Shown here: piece after piece, positions 7,462 to 16,233 of the stretch
Position numbering within the stretch: the first letter of the stretch is position 1
How the letters are laid out: every line of letters begins with the position of its first letter
Source: JAUNBN01 sp036645935
GTDB taxonomy: Bacteria > Bacillota > Clostridia > Oscillospirales > Ruminococcaceae
Length of the DNA: 64,000 nucleotides
Assembly: GCA_036645935.1 (NCBI GenBank)
Contig: JAVXNE010000009.1
Coordinates: 42,567 to 106,566 of the forward strand
Direction of reading: 5' to 3'
Notes under the pieces: generated by a model
Databases searched by the model: none
Seen by the model: the letters and a program-made list of their open reading frames with translations, nothing else
Told to the model about the DNA's origin: nothing
Program-made: the position numbers and the translations under genes

Positions 7462-8823
7462 ATGCATGACAAGATTCAAACCATTTCCGAAACAACAAGC
7501 GTCTGTCCCTTGTGCTTGAAATCCATAAGTGCAACGAGGGTGGCATACACCGATGGGATATATTTAGACAAATCGTGTGATAAACACGGTTTTTTCAGCA
7601 CGCTGATATGGGAGGGCAGCGAGCAGAGTTATTCAATGTGGGATCGTCCCAATGAACAGCACGACAAAATTTTAAACCCTCTTCCCGCGCACAACGGTTG
7701 TCCGTTCGATTGCGGACTTTGCGAAGAACACCATCGCGCAATCTGCTGTGCGCTGCTTGAAGTCACATCCCGCTGCAACCTGCGCTGCCCTGTTTGCTTT
7801 GCGAGCGCGGGTACTGATTCGCCCGACCCGACGCTTGCGCAGCTCGACTCGCAGTTTTCGAAACTCATGCGTGCAGGGGGAAAGTGCAACGTACAGCTTT
7901 CCGGCGGAGAACCGACAATGCGCGACGACCTCGCCGAGATAATCAAGCTCGGGAGCAAGCACGGGTTTACTTTTTTTCAGCTTAACACCAACGGGCTTCG
8001 CCTTGCGAGTGACAAAGCATATCTGAACCAGCTTGTTGACGCGGGGCTGAGCTGCGTATTTTTGCAGTTTGACGCGCTGCGCGACGAGGTGTATGAGAGC
8101 TTGCGCGGAAAAAAACTGCTCTCGCAAAAGCTGAAAGCTATCGACAACTGCGCCGCGGCGGGTGTCGGAGTGGTACTCGTCCCAACGGTGGTTTGTGGAG
8201 TGAACGACGGCGATCTCGGGAAAATCATCAGCTTTGCGATAGATAGGCTTCCTTTCGTGCGCGGGGTGCATTTCCAGCCGGCGAGCACATTTGGCCGTTA
8301 TGAGTTGGGCGGCCGTCGGGACGGCTACCGCCTGACGATTCCGCGTATCCTGTCTTTAATTGAAGAACAGACCAACGGGCGTTTGCATGCATCCGATTTT
8401 CTTTCGGGAGGCGCAGAAAACTCCTACTGCTCCTTTCACGCAAACTTTACAGTGCAAAAAAACGGAGAGATCAGCGCGCTTCGTCCCCAGCACGGCGAAC
8501 GTTCCTGCTGTTGCAGCTCGGCGAGTTCACGGGACTCGGTGGCGCGTCGTTTCACTATAAGACGCTCGGCACCCCTTACACTTCGGACTTCGGGGGGGAC
8601 GATTTCGGACAGTCCTGTCGCTTCTCTCGACGACTTTCTCGAGCGAGTGGAAAACCGCACCCTTGCCGTGTCAGGAATGCTCTTTCAGGATGGATACACC
8701 TTCGACGTTGATCGTGTGCGCGACTGTTACATTTGCGAAGTTTCACGGGACGGCAGAACTATCCCGTTCTGTGCCTACAATCTCACTGATAACAGCGGCC
8801 GATATTTGTATAGAGAGCTATAA
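7462..8823 (+). CDS. trsS: Radical SAM protein, TrsS-like
   Basis: A 453-residue radical SAM enzyme. The [4Fe-4S]/SAM motif is CNLRCPVC (C105, C109, C112). Ahead of it are a CPLC knuckle (15-18) and a CPFDCGLC segment (80-87); the stretch through HHRAICCALLEVTSRC is typical of the TrsS family as I recall it. The C-terminal third adds a CCC run near 350 and RDCYICEV...PFCAYNLT, suggesting auxiliary clusters. Some family members are annotated as selenoproteins; here the frame is uninterrupted by TGA. The product is unknown. Its pairing with a methyltransferase, a nucleotidyltransferase and an adenylating enzyme suggests cofactor or metabolite building. Start: ATG after GAGAGGT. Confidence 0.82.
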   Translation: MHDKIQTISETTSVCPLCLKSISATRVAYTDGIYLDKSCDKHGFFSTLIWEGSEQSYSMWDRPNEQHDKILNPLPAHNGCPFDCGLCEEHHRAICCALLEVTSRCNLRCPVCFASAGTDSPDPTLAQLDSQFSKLMRAGGKCNVQLSGGEPTMRDDLAEIIKLGSKHGFTFFQLNTNGLRLASDKAYLNQLVDAGLSCVFLQFDALRDEVYESLRGKKLLSQKLKAIDNCAAAGVGVVLVPTVVCGVNDGDLGKIISFAIDRLPFVRGVHFQPASTFGRYELGGRRDGYRLTIPRILSLIEEQTNGRLHASDFLSGGAENSYCSFHANFTVQKNGEISALRPQHGERSCCCSSASSRDSVARRFTIRRSAPLTLRTSGGTISDSPVASLDDFLERVENRTLAVSGMLFQDGYTFDVDRVRDCYICEVSRDGRTIPFCAYNLTDNSGRYLYREL

Positions 8824-8826
8824 TCC

Positions 8827-10062
8827 ATGAAATGCAGCAACATGGACAGTTGGATATCAAAAAGTGAAAACCTATCTCCTTTTTCAAGAGATAGCCTCGA
8901 GCAGTTGACGCTCTCACGACTCAACTCTGTTCTTTATAAGTGTGCTTCACACGGGGGATTTTACAGCGAATTTCCCTCTCACATCGACAGCATATCCGAT
9001 CTGTCTTCGCTCCCATTCACCACAGCACAGGATGTTGCAAGCCGGTCAAAAGATCTGCTGCTCGTCTCGCAGAGTGAGATCGACCGCATTATAACCGATG
9101 AGACCTCCGGAACGTCGGGAGATGCGAAGCGAGTGTTTTTCACTTCGGAAGACCTCGATCGCACCGTTGATTTTTTCTCGTGCGGGCTTTCAGAATTCAT
9201 CGATTCCAGAGACGCCACTCTCATCTGCATGCCATCGCAAAAACAAGGAAGTGTCGGAGAGCTAATCTCGCGCGCCATAGCCGCGAGAGGCGCATCCCCT
9301 CATATATTCTCTGTCGGTCGAAGCTTTGCGGAGATGCTGCACGATGTGAGGCGTTTCGGCATAACGACGATGGTAGCCATGCCCGCGCCGCTGCTCAGTT
9401 TTGCAAAATACGCGCGGGCGAGCGGCGTTGCGTTAAACATTCACGATGTGCTGGTCAGTGCGGACGCGTGTCCCGACGAGTTGATTTCTCAAATAACAGC
9501 TCTGCTGTCCTGCGGAATTTTCCCACATTACGGCTTGCGTGAGGGATGTCTCGGCTGTGCCGTCACCTGCTCCGCACATGAGGGGATGCACATTCGCGAG
9601 AATGACCTATATTGTGAAGTCATCGCAGACGACGGAGCTGTGCTGCCTGACGGGGAGTTCGGTGAGCTTGTGATAACAACCCTCACCCGCCGTGCGATGC
9701 CTCTCGTACGCTACCGAACCGGGGATTATACACGAATTCTCGCACAGCCCTGCCCGTGTGGCTCAGCAATTCGCAGGTTGGATCGCGTCGTTCGGAGCCG
9801 AGCCAATCTCGTTGACATGGCGAAGCTTGACGCTGTGCTGTCTCCGTGTGAAAATATACTGGATTTTTCAGCATCTTTTAACGGTTGCTCACTGTCCCTT
9901 TATGTGGAGTCAATCGGCGAATTAAGTGAGAATACCATTCGCCGATTTGTCGAACCTCTGCTGTCTGAGCGCGATAAACTGACCGTGTCAATTCGTGAAT
10001 TTGACAAAAACAATTCTCAGCCGCTCTACATTGGCAAACGAGTTGTGCGAATGGGAGGATAA
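8827..10062 (+). CDS. AMP-dependent CoA-ligase-like adenylating enzyme, DVU_1553-like
   Basis: A 411-residue member of the phenylacetate-CoA ligase branch of ANL enzymes. The P-loop-like motif is DETSGTSGDAKRVFF (about residues 95-109), the adenine-binding segment YGLREGCLGCAVTC, and the later motif PLVRYRTGDYTRI. A CPCG pair follows (as in many phenylacetate-CoA ligases). It should adenylate a carboxylate and perhaps pass it to CoA or another thiol. It starts 3 bp after the radical SAM gene, so both are likely co-translated. The substrate is unknown; an intermediate of the same pathway or a hydroxylase product is possible. Confidence 0.78.
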   Translation: MKCSNMDSWISKSENLSPFSRDSLEQLTLSRLNSVLYKCASHGGFYSEFPSHIDSISDLSSLPFTTAQDVASRSKDLLLVSQSEIDRIITDETSGTSGDAKRVFFTSEDLDRTVDFFSCGLSEFIDSRDATLICMPSQKQGSVGELISRAIAARGASPHIFSVGRSFAEMLHDVRRFGITTMVAMPAPLLSFAKYARASGVALNIHDVLVSADACPDELISQITALLSCGIFPHYGLREGCLGCAVTCSAHEGMHIRENDLYCEVIADDGAVLPDGEFGELVITTLTRRAMPLVRYRTGDYTRILAQPCPCGSAIRRLDRVVRSRANLVDMAKLDAVLSPCENILDFSASFNGCSLSLYVESIGELSENTIRRFVEPLLSERDKLTVSIREFDKNNSQPLYIGKRVVRMGG

Positions 10063-10066
10063 TATT

Positions 10067-10408
10067 GTGGACGAGTCTTTTGAAATCTTGATCAGGATCA
10101 GAATCACAAAACACGATGGCGATAAGTCCTGCGCTTTCGGTTTCGGAACCGCCGAACTGCTCCGTGGGGTTTCGGAGCACGGCTCGCTCAACCGCGCAGC
10201 ACACGAGATGGGCATGGCATACAGCAAAGCGTGGAAGAGCCTTCGCGAGACAGAAAAGCAGTTGGGGTTTTCACTGCTTGATCGCCATGGTGCCAACGGC
10301 TCTGTGCTCACGGCAAAAGCCGTTCGCTTTCTGTCTGTATATGATAAGATGACGGCGCACGCAACGCAGGCCGCTAAAACTTTGCTGGACGAATTAGCGG
10401 TAAAATGA
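10067..10408 (+). CDS. ModE-like winged-helix transcriptional regulator without TOBE domain
   Basis: A 113-residue LysR-type winged-helix protein of the ModE N-terminal family, with FGFGTAELLRGVSEHGSLNRAA, GMAYSKAWKSLRETEKQLGF and a wing GANGSVLTAKA. The C-terminal molybdate-binding (TOBE/MOP) domains of E. coli ModE are absent, as in many short homologues. The start is a GTG at 10067 with GGGAGGAT upstream, 4 bp after the CoA-ligase-like gene. As the last gene of the run it probably regulates this cluster or molybdenum genes elsewhere. Confidence 0.8.
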   Translation: MDESFEILIRIRITKHDGDKSCAFGFGTAELLRGVSEHGSLNRAAHEMGMAYSKAWKSLRETEKQLGFSLLDRHGANGSVLTAKAVRFLSVYDKMTAHATQAAKTLLDELAVK

Positions 10409-10602
10409 TTGATTGAGCTAAATTTTTAATCTTGCGACTCTGGGCGATTTTTGCTCGTCTTTCACCGCGCATCGAGCCATCTCAGTCCGCAGTGCAGCAA
10501 AGTGGGTTGCTTTCCAGTCTTCGCCCTCGTCGCAGATTCACGCACACGTCTCAAGGCAGGCTGCTTTGTTCGCTCTATCGTGATTATCTTTTTAATATTA
10601 AA

Positions 10603-10649
10603 AAAAGAAGACCTGCGCGCGCTGGTTGCGAGCCGTCGGTCTTCTTTTA
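10603..10649. terminator. Bidirectional terminator between modE-like gene and luxS
   Basis: AAAAGAAGACC (10603-10613) pairs with GGTCTTCTTTT (10638-10648). The arms give T-rich ends in both directions, so it can end the plus-strand cluster and the minus-strand luxS. The 195 bp between 10408 and here contain no recognisable gene. Confidence 0.75.
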
Positions 10650-10699
10650 AATTGTGATTGCAGTGAGCATCTGTGAAACACGTGGAAACATTCGTGACG

Positions 10700-11158
10700 T
10701 CAGCAATTATATTTGAGCATTTCCGGCTTCCAGTTCTCAAGAACAGGTATCATGGCCGCCGCCTCCAACTTTGCCGACTCAAGATTGTGTTCGCGACAGT
10801 TGCCGCATTCTGCCTCGCTCGTCCCCGGAATCTTTTCCGTATATCCGGAAATAAATTTAAAGCTCTCCCTCACAAGCTCTATCGCCTGCTCGTGTGTCAG
10901 GCCTCGCGTCAAAAGATACATACCCGTCCGACAGCCCATCGGACCCACGTAAATTATGCCGTCCTTAAAACGCGAATTGCGTGCGTACGTCGCAAACAGG
11001 TGTTCGATGGTATGCAGCGCCTCGTTTGAGAGGTAGTCTCCGCCGTTGGGTTTTTTCATGCGTATATCGTATGTCAAAACGTCACCGTCCACACGTGAGA
11101 GGTACATTCCGCGCGCAAGTTTGGTGTGATCGACTGTAAAGCTCGCTATGCGTTCCAT
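10700..11158 (-). CDS. luxS: S-ribosylhomocysteine lyase
   Basis: A 152-residue LuxS, the family's usual length. It cleaves S-ribosylhomocysteine to homocysteine and the autoinducer-2 precursor DPD, as part of the activated methyl cycle. The metal-binding HTIEH motif (about residues 48-52) and the later cysteine region GTSEAECGNC are intact, as is PMGCRTG with the catalytic cysteine. The ATG has AAAGGAAAATACC upstream. It stands alone on the minus strand between two plus-strand clusters. Methyltransferase and radical SAM reactions of the neighbouring system consume SAM, but linkage is only positional. Confidence 0.97.
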   Translation of the reverse strand: MERIASFTVDHTKLARGMYLSRVDGDVLTYDIRMKKPNGGDYLSNEALHTIEHLFATYARNSRFKDGIIYVGPMGCRTGMYLLTRGLTHEQAIELVRESFKFISGYTEKIPGTSEAECGNCREHNLESAKLEAAAMIPVLENWKPEMLKYNC

Positions 11159-11512
11159 GGTATTTTCCTTTCATGTTGCGTCATTACTTTTAAACAGGCA
11201 GGAAATTTCGTATGCCATTCTCTGCAAATTTCCCCTGTTTTTGTCCACTGCACTTTTTCCGCTCTGGCGAACAGTGTTCTGTTTTTGTACAGATGCCGCG
11301 CACACAAGCTCACAATACACTGTCATCATATATAATGAGGTGCTGCGATTATATCATATTTTGGCGCGCATTGGTATAATTTAGACTTATGATTAATCTC
11401 AAATCCCTCTCTTTTTAGTTGCAACATCGCGCGTTTCGTACTATCATATAAACGACAGGAATTGACAGCTCGGTTTTGTGAATGGACACATTTTTCGCAG
11501 CACATTCCTCAA

Positions 11513-11558
11513 CTGCAAACTCACCAACAAATTCAGATCGTTTTGTTGGTGCTTGCAG
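11513..11558. promoter_or_regulatory. Long hairpin upstream of galK
   Basis: CTGCAAACTCACCAACAAA (11513-11531) pairs with TTTGTTGGTGCTTGCAG (11542-11558); the inner 10 bp are perfect, the outer 6 bp perfect after a small bulge, around a 10-base loop. No T tract follows on either strand, so it looks less like a terminator than a regulator-binding or RNA element in the galK leader or promoter region. Confidence 0.5.
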
Positions 11559-11577
11559 TGACCAATCGATTTTCAGT

Positions 11578-11590
11578 TGTTATAATAACA
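11578..11590 (+). promoter_or_regulatory. Palindrome TGTTATAATAACA over a probable -10
   Basis: A perfect 6+1+6 palindrome that contains TATAAT at 11581-11586, about 170 bp before the galK start. A repressor bound here would occlude the -10. It resembles half of a Rex site but lacks the usual spacing, so the binding protein is unknown. No convincing -35 was seen. Confidence 0.4.
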
Positions 11591-11756
11591 GACATGTGCA
11601 AAACTTACGATGCAGTCATTTTAAGAGGAACTTCAGGACTGAAGAAGCTTTGCAGCTCTCGATAATGCGCTGAATAAAGGTTCTTCACTTTTCTTTTGAT
11701 GACAGATTTCTGCGTTTTGCTCATAGCTGACAATGACTTAGGCAGAGGTGACGAAG

Positions 11757-13034
11757 ATGGCTATTTCCCGGAAATGGTGCGAGGCGCTCGATTCCGACAA
11801 TACACGTGGAGTGTTCGGGCGCATGTCCGTTTGCTCGCGCTACGGAGTCTCAAAATGCGAGCGCACTCTTGAAGGCTTTTGTTCTTCGTTTGGGCGCGAC
11901 GCGGAATTTCTCTTCTCCGCACCCGGACGCACCGAGATTGGCGGCAATCACACCGACCACGAAAACGGCTGTGTGCTCGCAGGCAGTGTCAATCTCGACA
12001 TCACGGCGGCTGTCGCAAAAAACTCCGACAATGTAATACGTGTTCTCTCAGAGGGATACAAAATTGACATCGTCAAACTCGATGAGCTTGACATTCGAGA
12101 GTGTGAGACAAATAAATCCGTGTCCCTTGTGCGCGGAATTGCGGCGCGCTTTCGCGAGCTCGGCCACGATATTTCGGGGTTTGATGCCTACACCACCTCT
12201 AACGTGCTCAAGGGCAGCGGACTGTCGTCGAGCGCGGCGTTTGAGGTGCTTGTAGGTACGATAATAAACAATCTCTTCTGCAATAGCTCACGCGATTTCA
12301 TCTCGGTCGCGCAAATCGGCCAATATGCGGAAAATGTATATTTTGGAAAGCCCTGCGGCCTGCTGGATCAGATGGCATCGGCCGCAGGAGGCGCAGTGTT
12401 TATGGATTTCCGCACCCCCGAGAACCCAATCGTCGAGCGCATAGAGGTTGACTGTGCAAAATACGGATATGAACTTTGCATAATTGACAGCGGTGCGGGG
12501 CACGCCGATCTCACCCACGAGTATGCAGCCGTAACCAAGGAGCTGGATGAGGTCTGCGGTTTTTTCGGGAAGCAGGTGCTTCGCGAAGTTCCGTATAACG
12601 ATTTTATGCGTGAGATTGCACAAGTTCGCGCCCTGGTGGGCGATCGTGCCTGCCTACGTGCGCTTCATATTTATGCTGAGAACGAGCGCGCCTCTTTACA
12701 GAAGGACGCTCTCGAGCGCGGAGATTTTGACGAATTTTTAAAACTCATCACGGAATCCGGTCGCTCATCTTATATGTATCTGCAAAACGTAATCCCGTGT
12801 GGTGCCTCGCGAGCGCAGGATGTCGCATTCACTCTCGCGCTGTGTGAGCAGTTTTTGCACGGCCGTGGGGCATGCCGAGTGCACGGCGGCGGTTTTGCCG
12901 GAACTGTTCAGGCTTTTGTTCCCTGCGACATGTCCCAAGATTTCAAATCGTCAATCGAGCGCGTTCTGGGAGATGGAAGCTGCTATATCCTTCAAATTCG
13001 GGCTGTCGGCGGAGTTCTCATCGCTGGCGTGTGA
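11757..13034 (+). CDS. galK: Galactokinase
   Basis: A 425-residue GHMP kinase that phosphorylates galactose at C1 with ATP, the first Leloir step. It has the galactokinase signature GRTEIGGNHTDHENG, the ATP-binding GLSSSAAFEV (LKGSGLSSSAA) and the C-terminal VHGGGFAGTVQAF. The ATG at 11757 is preferred over an in-frame GTG at 11748 because AGAGGTGA sits 8 bp upstream. It heads the galK-galT-galE series, although the 286-bp gap to galT means galT may have its own promoter. Confidence 0.96.
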   Translation: MAISRKWCEALDSDNTRGVFGRMSVCSRYGVSKCERTLEGFCSSFGRDAEFLFSAPGRTEIGGNHTDHENGCVLAGSVNLDITAAVAKNSDNVIRVLSEGYKIDIVKLDELDIRECETNKSVSLVRGIAARFRELGHDISGFDAYTTSNVLKGSGLSSSAAFEVLVGTIINNLFCNSSRDFISVAQIGQYAENVYFGKPCGLLDQMASAAGGAVFMDFRTPENPIVERIEVDCAKYGYELCIIDSGAGHADLTHEYAAVTKELDEVCGFFGKQVLREVPYNDFMREIAQVRALVGDRACLRALHIYAENERASLQKDALERGDFDEFLKLITESGRSSYMYLQNVIPCGASRAQDVAFTLALCEQFLHGRGACRVHGGGFAGTVQAFVPCDMSQDFKSSIERVLGDGSCYILQIRAVGGVLIAGV

Positions 13035-13035
13035 C

Positions 13036-13062
13036 AGATAATTAATCTCAATTTAATTATCT
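13036..13062 (+). terminator. AT-rich hairpin after galK
   Basis: AGATAATTAA (13036-13045) pairs perfectly with TTAATTATCT (13053-13062). It begins just after the galK stop and is followed by CGTTCG, not a T tract, so it may protect a 3' end or act as a weak terminator. The rest of the 286-bp galK-galT gap shows no gene. Confidence 0.45.
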
Positions 13063-13320
13063 CGTTCGTGCGAAGCAGTCGAAAAGTGTTTTGCCGAAAT
13101 TCGCTTTGCGCTGTTGGTTTCCCTGTTTTCATTCAGAGCTTTTATTGCAGTTATATCGCGCTCACAGCGCATGGCAAACATTGTGATGTGATACGTAAAA
13201 GCTTTTATAGCATATCACACAGTTTTTCAATCTTGATTTGTACAGTTTGAGATTCGCATTGTATCATCGTATAACTCTTGAAACACCGGACTCAATAAAT
13301 TTCAAAAGGAGCACTCGAAT

Positions 13321-14298
13321 ATGGCTGAGCTTCGTTGGAACCCTGTCCTGAAAGAATGGGTCATGGTGGCAAGTCACCGCCAGTCGCGGCCTCAGATGCC
13401 AAAGGATTGGTGTCCGTTCTGTCCCGGAAGCGGGCATGTTCCGGATAATTACGATGTCTATCGCTACCCCAACGACTTTCCCGCCCTATCGTGCAGTCCT
13501 CCCGAACCGGACGACGTTGCAAGCGATGAGCTTTTCTCGCTCGCTCCCGCCTACGGGAAATGCGAGGTACTTCTCTATTCGCCCGAGCACCACGGTTGCG
13601 TCTCGGCGCTCGACGACACTCACGTGCACAAGCTCGCGAGGCTGTGGAGAGATGTTTTTTGCGATATGGCAAAAGATGAAAATCTAAAATACTCTTTCAT
13701 TTTTGAAAATCGCGGCGCGGCGGTTGGCGTCACGATGCCACACCCTCACGGACAGGCCTACGGCTACCCTTTCATCCCAAAACGCATGGAAACAGAGCTC
13801 GCGTCCGCCCGCGAATATCTCTCAGATCATGGAAGTTGCATTTTCTGTGATCTTCTCTCGGCCGAGCGGCGGGATGGGCGCAGAATAATCTTCCAAAACG
13901 ATTGCTTCACAGTCTATGTGCCGTTCTTCTCCAATTGGACATATGGTTGCAACATATCTGCCAACCGTCACATTTCCGATCTTTCGCAGATGAGCGAGAC
14001 TGAGCTTGATTCTCTCGGAGAAACCGTCCGGGAGGTCAGCGGGATGTATGACGCGCTGTTCGACGAGCAATTTCCTTATATGATGTGTATGCACAACGCT
14101 CCAATAAATTCGGGACTATCCGACGTTGCAGCCGCGTGTCATTTTTACATTGAGTTCATGACTCCGCTGCGCTCGCACGACGTGCAGCAGTTCCGCGCCT
14201 CCAGCGAGAGCGGAGCGGGCGCGTGGTGCATACCAAACAGACCTGAGGACAAGGCGATCGAACTGTCGGCGGCGCATGCCAAATTTCTTTCAAAATAA
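13321..14298 (+). CDS. galT: Galactose-1-phosphate uridylyltransferase
   Basis: A 325-residue HIT-superfamily enzyme that exchanges UMP between UDP-glucose and galactose-1-phosphate. The active-site HPH is in MPHPHGQAYGYP, and CPFC near the start and later CIFC provide metal ligands, so this is the class I (GalT-1) type. Start: ATG with AAAAGGAG 9 bp upstream. It is 53 bp ahead of galE and clearly part of the Leloir pathway; UDP-glucose could come from galU at 56.3 kb. Confidence 0.96.
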   Translation: MAELRWNPVLKEWVMVASHRQSRPQMPKDWCPFCPGSGHVPDNYDVYRYPNDFPALSCSPPEPDDVASDELFSLAPAYGKCEVLLYSPEHHGCVSALDDTHVHKLARLWRDVFCDMAKDENLKYSFIFENRGAAVGVTMPHPHGQAYGYPFIPKRMETELASAREYLSDHGSCIFCDLLSAERRDGRRIIFQNDCFTVYVPFFSNWTYGCNISANRHISDLSQMSETELDSLGETVREVSGMYDALFDEQFPYMMCMHNAPINSGLSDVAAACHFYIEFMTPLRSHDVQQFRASSESGAGAWCIPNRPEDKAIELSAAHAKFLSK

Positions 14299-14351
14299 AA
14301 ACTGTTGCCGGTGCGATTTTTTCGCACAGACAATGATATGGAGGTAATTCT

Positions 14352-15365
14352 ATGCTCGTTCTTGTAACCGGAGGCGCGGGTTATATCGGTTCTCACACGG
14401 TGCTTGAGCTTCTAAGCTCGGGCTACGAGGTGTTGGTCGCCGACAATTTTGTCAATAGCAAGCCTGCCGTGCTCGCACGGCTTCGTCGACTTGCGGGACG
14501 TGAAATTCCATTTGTCAAAGCCGAACTTTGCAATTCCGAGGCGGTCGATCGTCTGTTCTGCGAGCATGAAATCCACGCTGTAATTCACTTTGCAGGTCTC
14601 AAGGCCGTTGGTGAATCGGTGGCAAAACCTCTCGAATACTATTCCAACAACCTAATCTCAACACTCAACATTTTGAAAGCTATGCGCCGTCATGGCGTGC
14701 AAAATATCGTCTTCAGCTCAAGCGCCACAGTTTATGGCGATCCTGCCAGCGTTCCGATAACGGAGGATTTTCCTCTCTCCGCAACCAACCCTTACGGCCG
14801 CACAAAACTGATGATTGAAGAGATACTTCGCGACCTCCATCGGGCCGACAGCGCGTTCAACATTGCCCTGCTGCGCTATTTTAATCCCATTGGAGCGCAC
14901 GACTCGGGACTTATTGGAGAGGATCCGTTTGGCGTGCCCAATAACCTACTGCCATATGTCGCTCAGGTGGCCGTCGGTCGTCTGCCATTCGTTTCCGTCT
15001 ATGGGCACGACTACCCCACTGCGGACGGAACCGGAGTTCGCGATTACATTCATGTGTGCGACCTTGCAACAGGCCACGTCGCGGCGCTGAAAGCTCTTGA
15101 AAAAAGTTGCGGACTGCTCACCTGCAACCTCGGGACAGGCGTCGGGTACTCGGTGCTTGAGGTAATCACCGCATTTTCCCGCGCATGCGGACGTGAGATA
15201 CCGTTTAAATTTGCAGATCGCCGTCCGGGGGACATCGCTCAATGCTATGCTGATTGTTCTTTCGCAACAAGCGCGCTGGGTTGGCGCGCAACGCGCTCGC
15301 TCGACGACATGTGCCGTGATTCGTGGCGCTGGCAGAGCGGGAATCCCAACGGCTATGACGAATAG
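14352..15365 (+). CDS. galE: UDP-glucose 4-epimerase
   Basis: A 337-residue extended short-chain dehydrogenase/reductase. It interconverts UDP-galactose and UDP-glucose with bound NAD. It has GGAGYIGSH at residues 7-15, SSSATVYG, and the catalytic YGRTK, plus LRYFNPIGAH and the GDGTGVRDYIHV-type segment (TADGTGVRDYIHV). ATATGGAGG precedes the ATG. It is the last gene of the galactose run; a long hairpin lies 375 bp downstream. Confidence 0.97.
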   Translation: MLVLVTGGAGYIGSHTVLELLSSGYEVLVADNFVNSKPAVLARLRRLAGREIPFVKAELCNSEAVDRLFCEHEIHAVIHFAGLKAVGESVAKPLEYYSNNLISTLNILKAMRRHGVQNIVFSSSATVYGDPASVPITEDFPLSATNPYGRTKLMIEEILRDLHRADSAFNIALLRYFNPIGAHDSGLIGEDPFGVPNNLLPYVAQVAVGRLPFVSVYGHDYPTADGTGVRDYIHVCDLATGHVAALKALEKSCGLLTCNLGTGVGYSVLEVITAFSRACGREIPFKFADRRPGDIAQCYADCSFATSALGWRATRSLDDMCRDSWRWQSGNPNGYDE

Positions 15366-15740
15366 CGTCCACCCGCGTTTTCGCTCGTCGGCAAGTGAAA
15401 ACTGCCCTCACTCTCACAGAACAAAGAGTCCGCACATGCCGGAATGAATGTGCGTCACAAGCTTTTTAAAAGACACAAACATCTGCCCAAAATGGTGAAA
15501 GACACTGTCGGGGTCATTGTGACACTCGGTTTAATCGCCAATTGTTTGTCCGTAACATCCAGACGGTCAGCTCTCAAAAAACTCTTGTGCTGTCTATGGC
15601 CTGCAACAGGAATGCTTAAGGCAGATGACACTGCGGCAGCGGTGTATATTGAAAGCCAAATTATCCGCGGAGATGTTCAAATGTGAGTGCATCTGCTGAA
15701 TTATGCTTTGCTTTTAACGTGGTATTTTAAATATCAGTAT

Positions 15741-15786
15741 ATGATTAAACCCCTCAGAGACACAGGTTTCTGAGGGGTTTAATCAT
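15741..15786. terminator. Perfect 18-bp inverted repeat
   Basis: ATGATTAAACCCCTCAGA (15741-15758) is exactly complementary to 15769-15786, around a 10-base loop. With TTTAATCAT at one end and ATGATTAAA at the other it can end transcription in both directions, between galE and the minus-strand cyclase region. The 375 bp between galE and this repeat hold no convincing gene. Confidence 0.75.
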
Positions 15787-16049
15787 CCCGCTTGATATTT
15801 CGATTGGGTTTTGCGCGTTGTTAAAACAGCAAAACAATTTACTGATTTGGCGAAAAATATAATTTCCGCTTCAAGGACCTTACGATTCTGTCGCCGACGA
15901 TGTTCACGATGCGCAATGTCGCTGCCGCGAACACCGAGGTTCCAGAGCTCAACCCACAGGATGTATCGGTCAGCGACAGTGCCTCATTTACTTTTGAGAT
16001 TGCATAGGAGTGACCTATGTCTGCGACAGTATTAAAACTCATCTCCTGT

Positions 16050-16233
16050 TTATTCAGTCCTTCACAACGATTTCTGCTCAACGCCACAAAAAGCAGCGCG
16101 CCGACGGGGAAAATGCCACCTTATCGAGATTTGCCAGCAGTTCAACTTGAAATTTGTCACGCGCGAGTACATTGCGCTCGCGCTGCAAGTCTGGCAAGTC
16201 CCACACGTCGCCGCTCGTTGTCTTATCGGCGCG
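16050..16233 (-). pseudogene. Decayed C-terminal fragment of a second cyclase-family gene
   Basis: The stretch 16080-16233 is a diverged copy of the C-terminal coding region of the intact cyclase gene (compare 16296-16428): both share CGCCACAAAAAGCAGCGCGC, CTTATCGAGATTTGCCAGCA and CACGCGCGAGTACATTGCGC. On the minus strand it reads NVLARDKFQVELLANLDKV and then loses frame at the point where the intact gene has PPVGALLFVAS. Weaker similarity continues to about 16050. It abuts the stop of the intact gene exactly, pointing to a former tandem paralogue mostly removed by recombination. Confidence 0.8.

Larger units (their letters stand above)
11159..11756. other. Intergenic region between divergent luxS and galK
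   Basis: About 600 bp, AT-rich, without a convincing gene. It should hold the two divergent promoters. A minus-strand TATAAT lies at 11348-11353 (possible luxS -10) without a good -35. A hairpin and a palindrome nearer galK are listed separately. Confidence 0.6.

Noticed and set aside
15444..15686. An 80-codon frame after galE with one hydrophobic stretch
   Set aside because: It has no ribosome-binding site and no recognisable family; composition looks like intergenic DNA.
15839..16087. An 82-codon minus-strand frame next to the cyclase remnant, with VNIVGD resembling a dicarboxylate symporter tail
   Set aside because: Its start lies in the shifted frame of the cyclase fragment, and the resemblance to VNVTGD-type tails is too short to support a transporter remnant.
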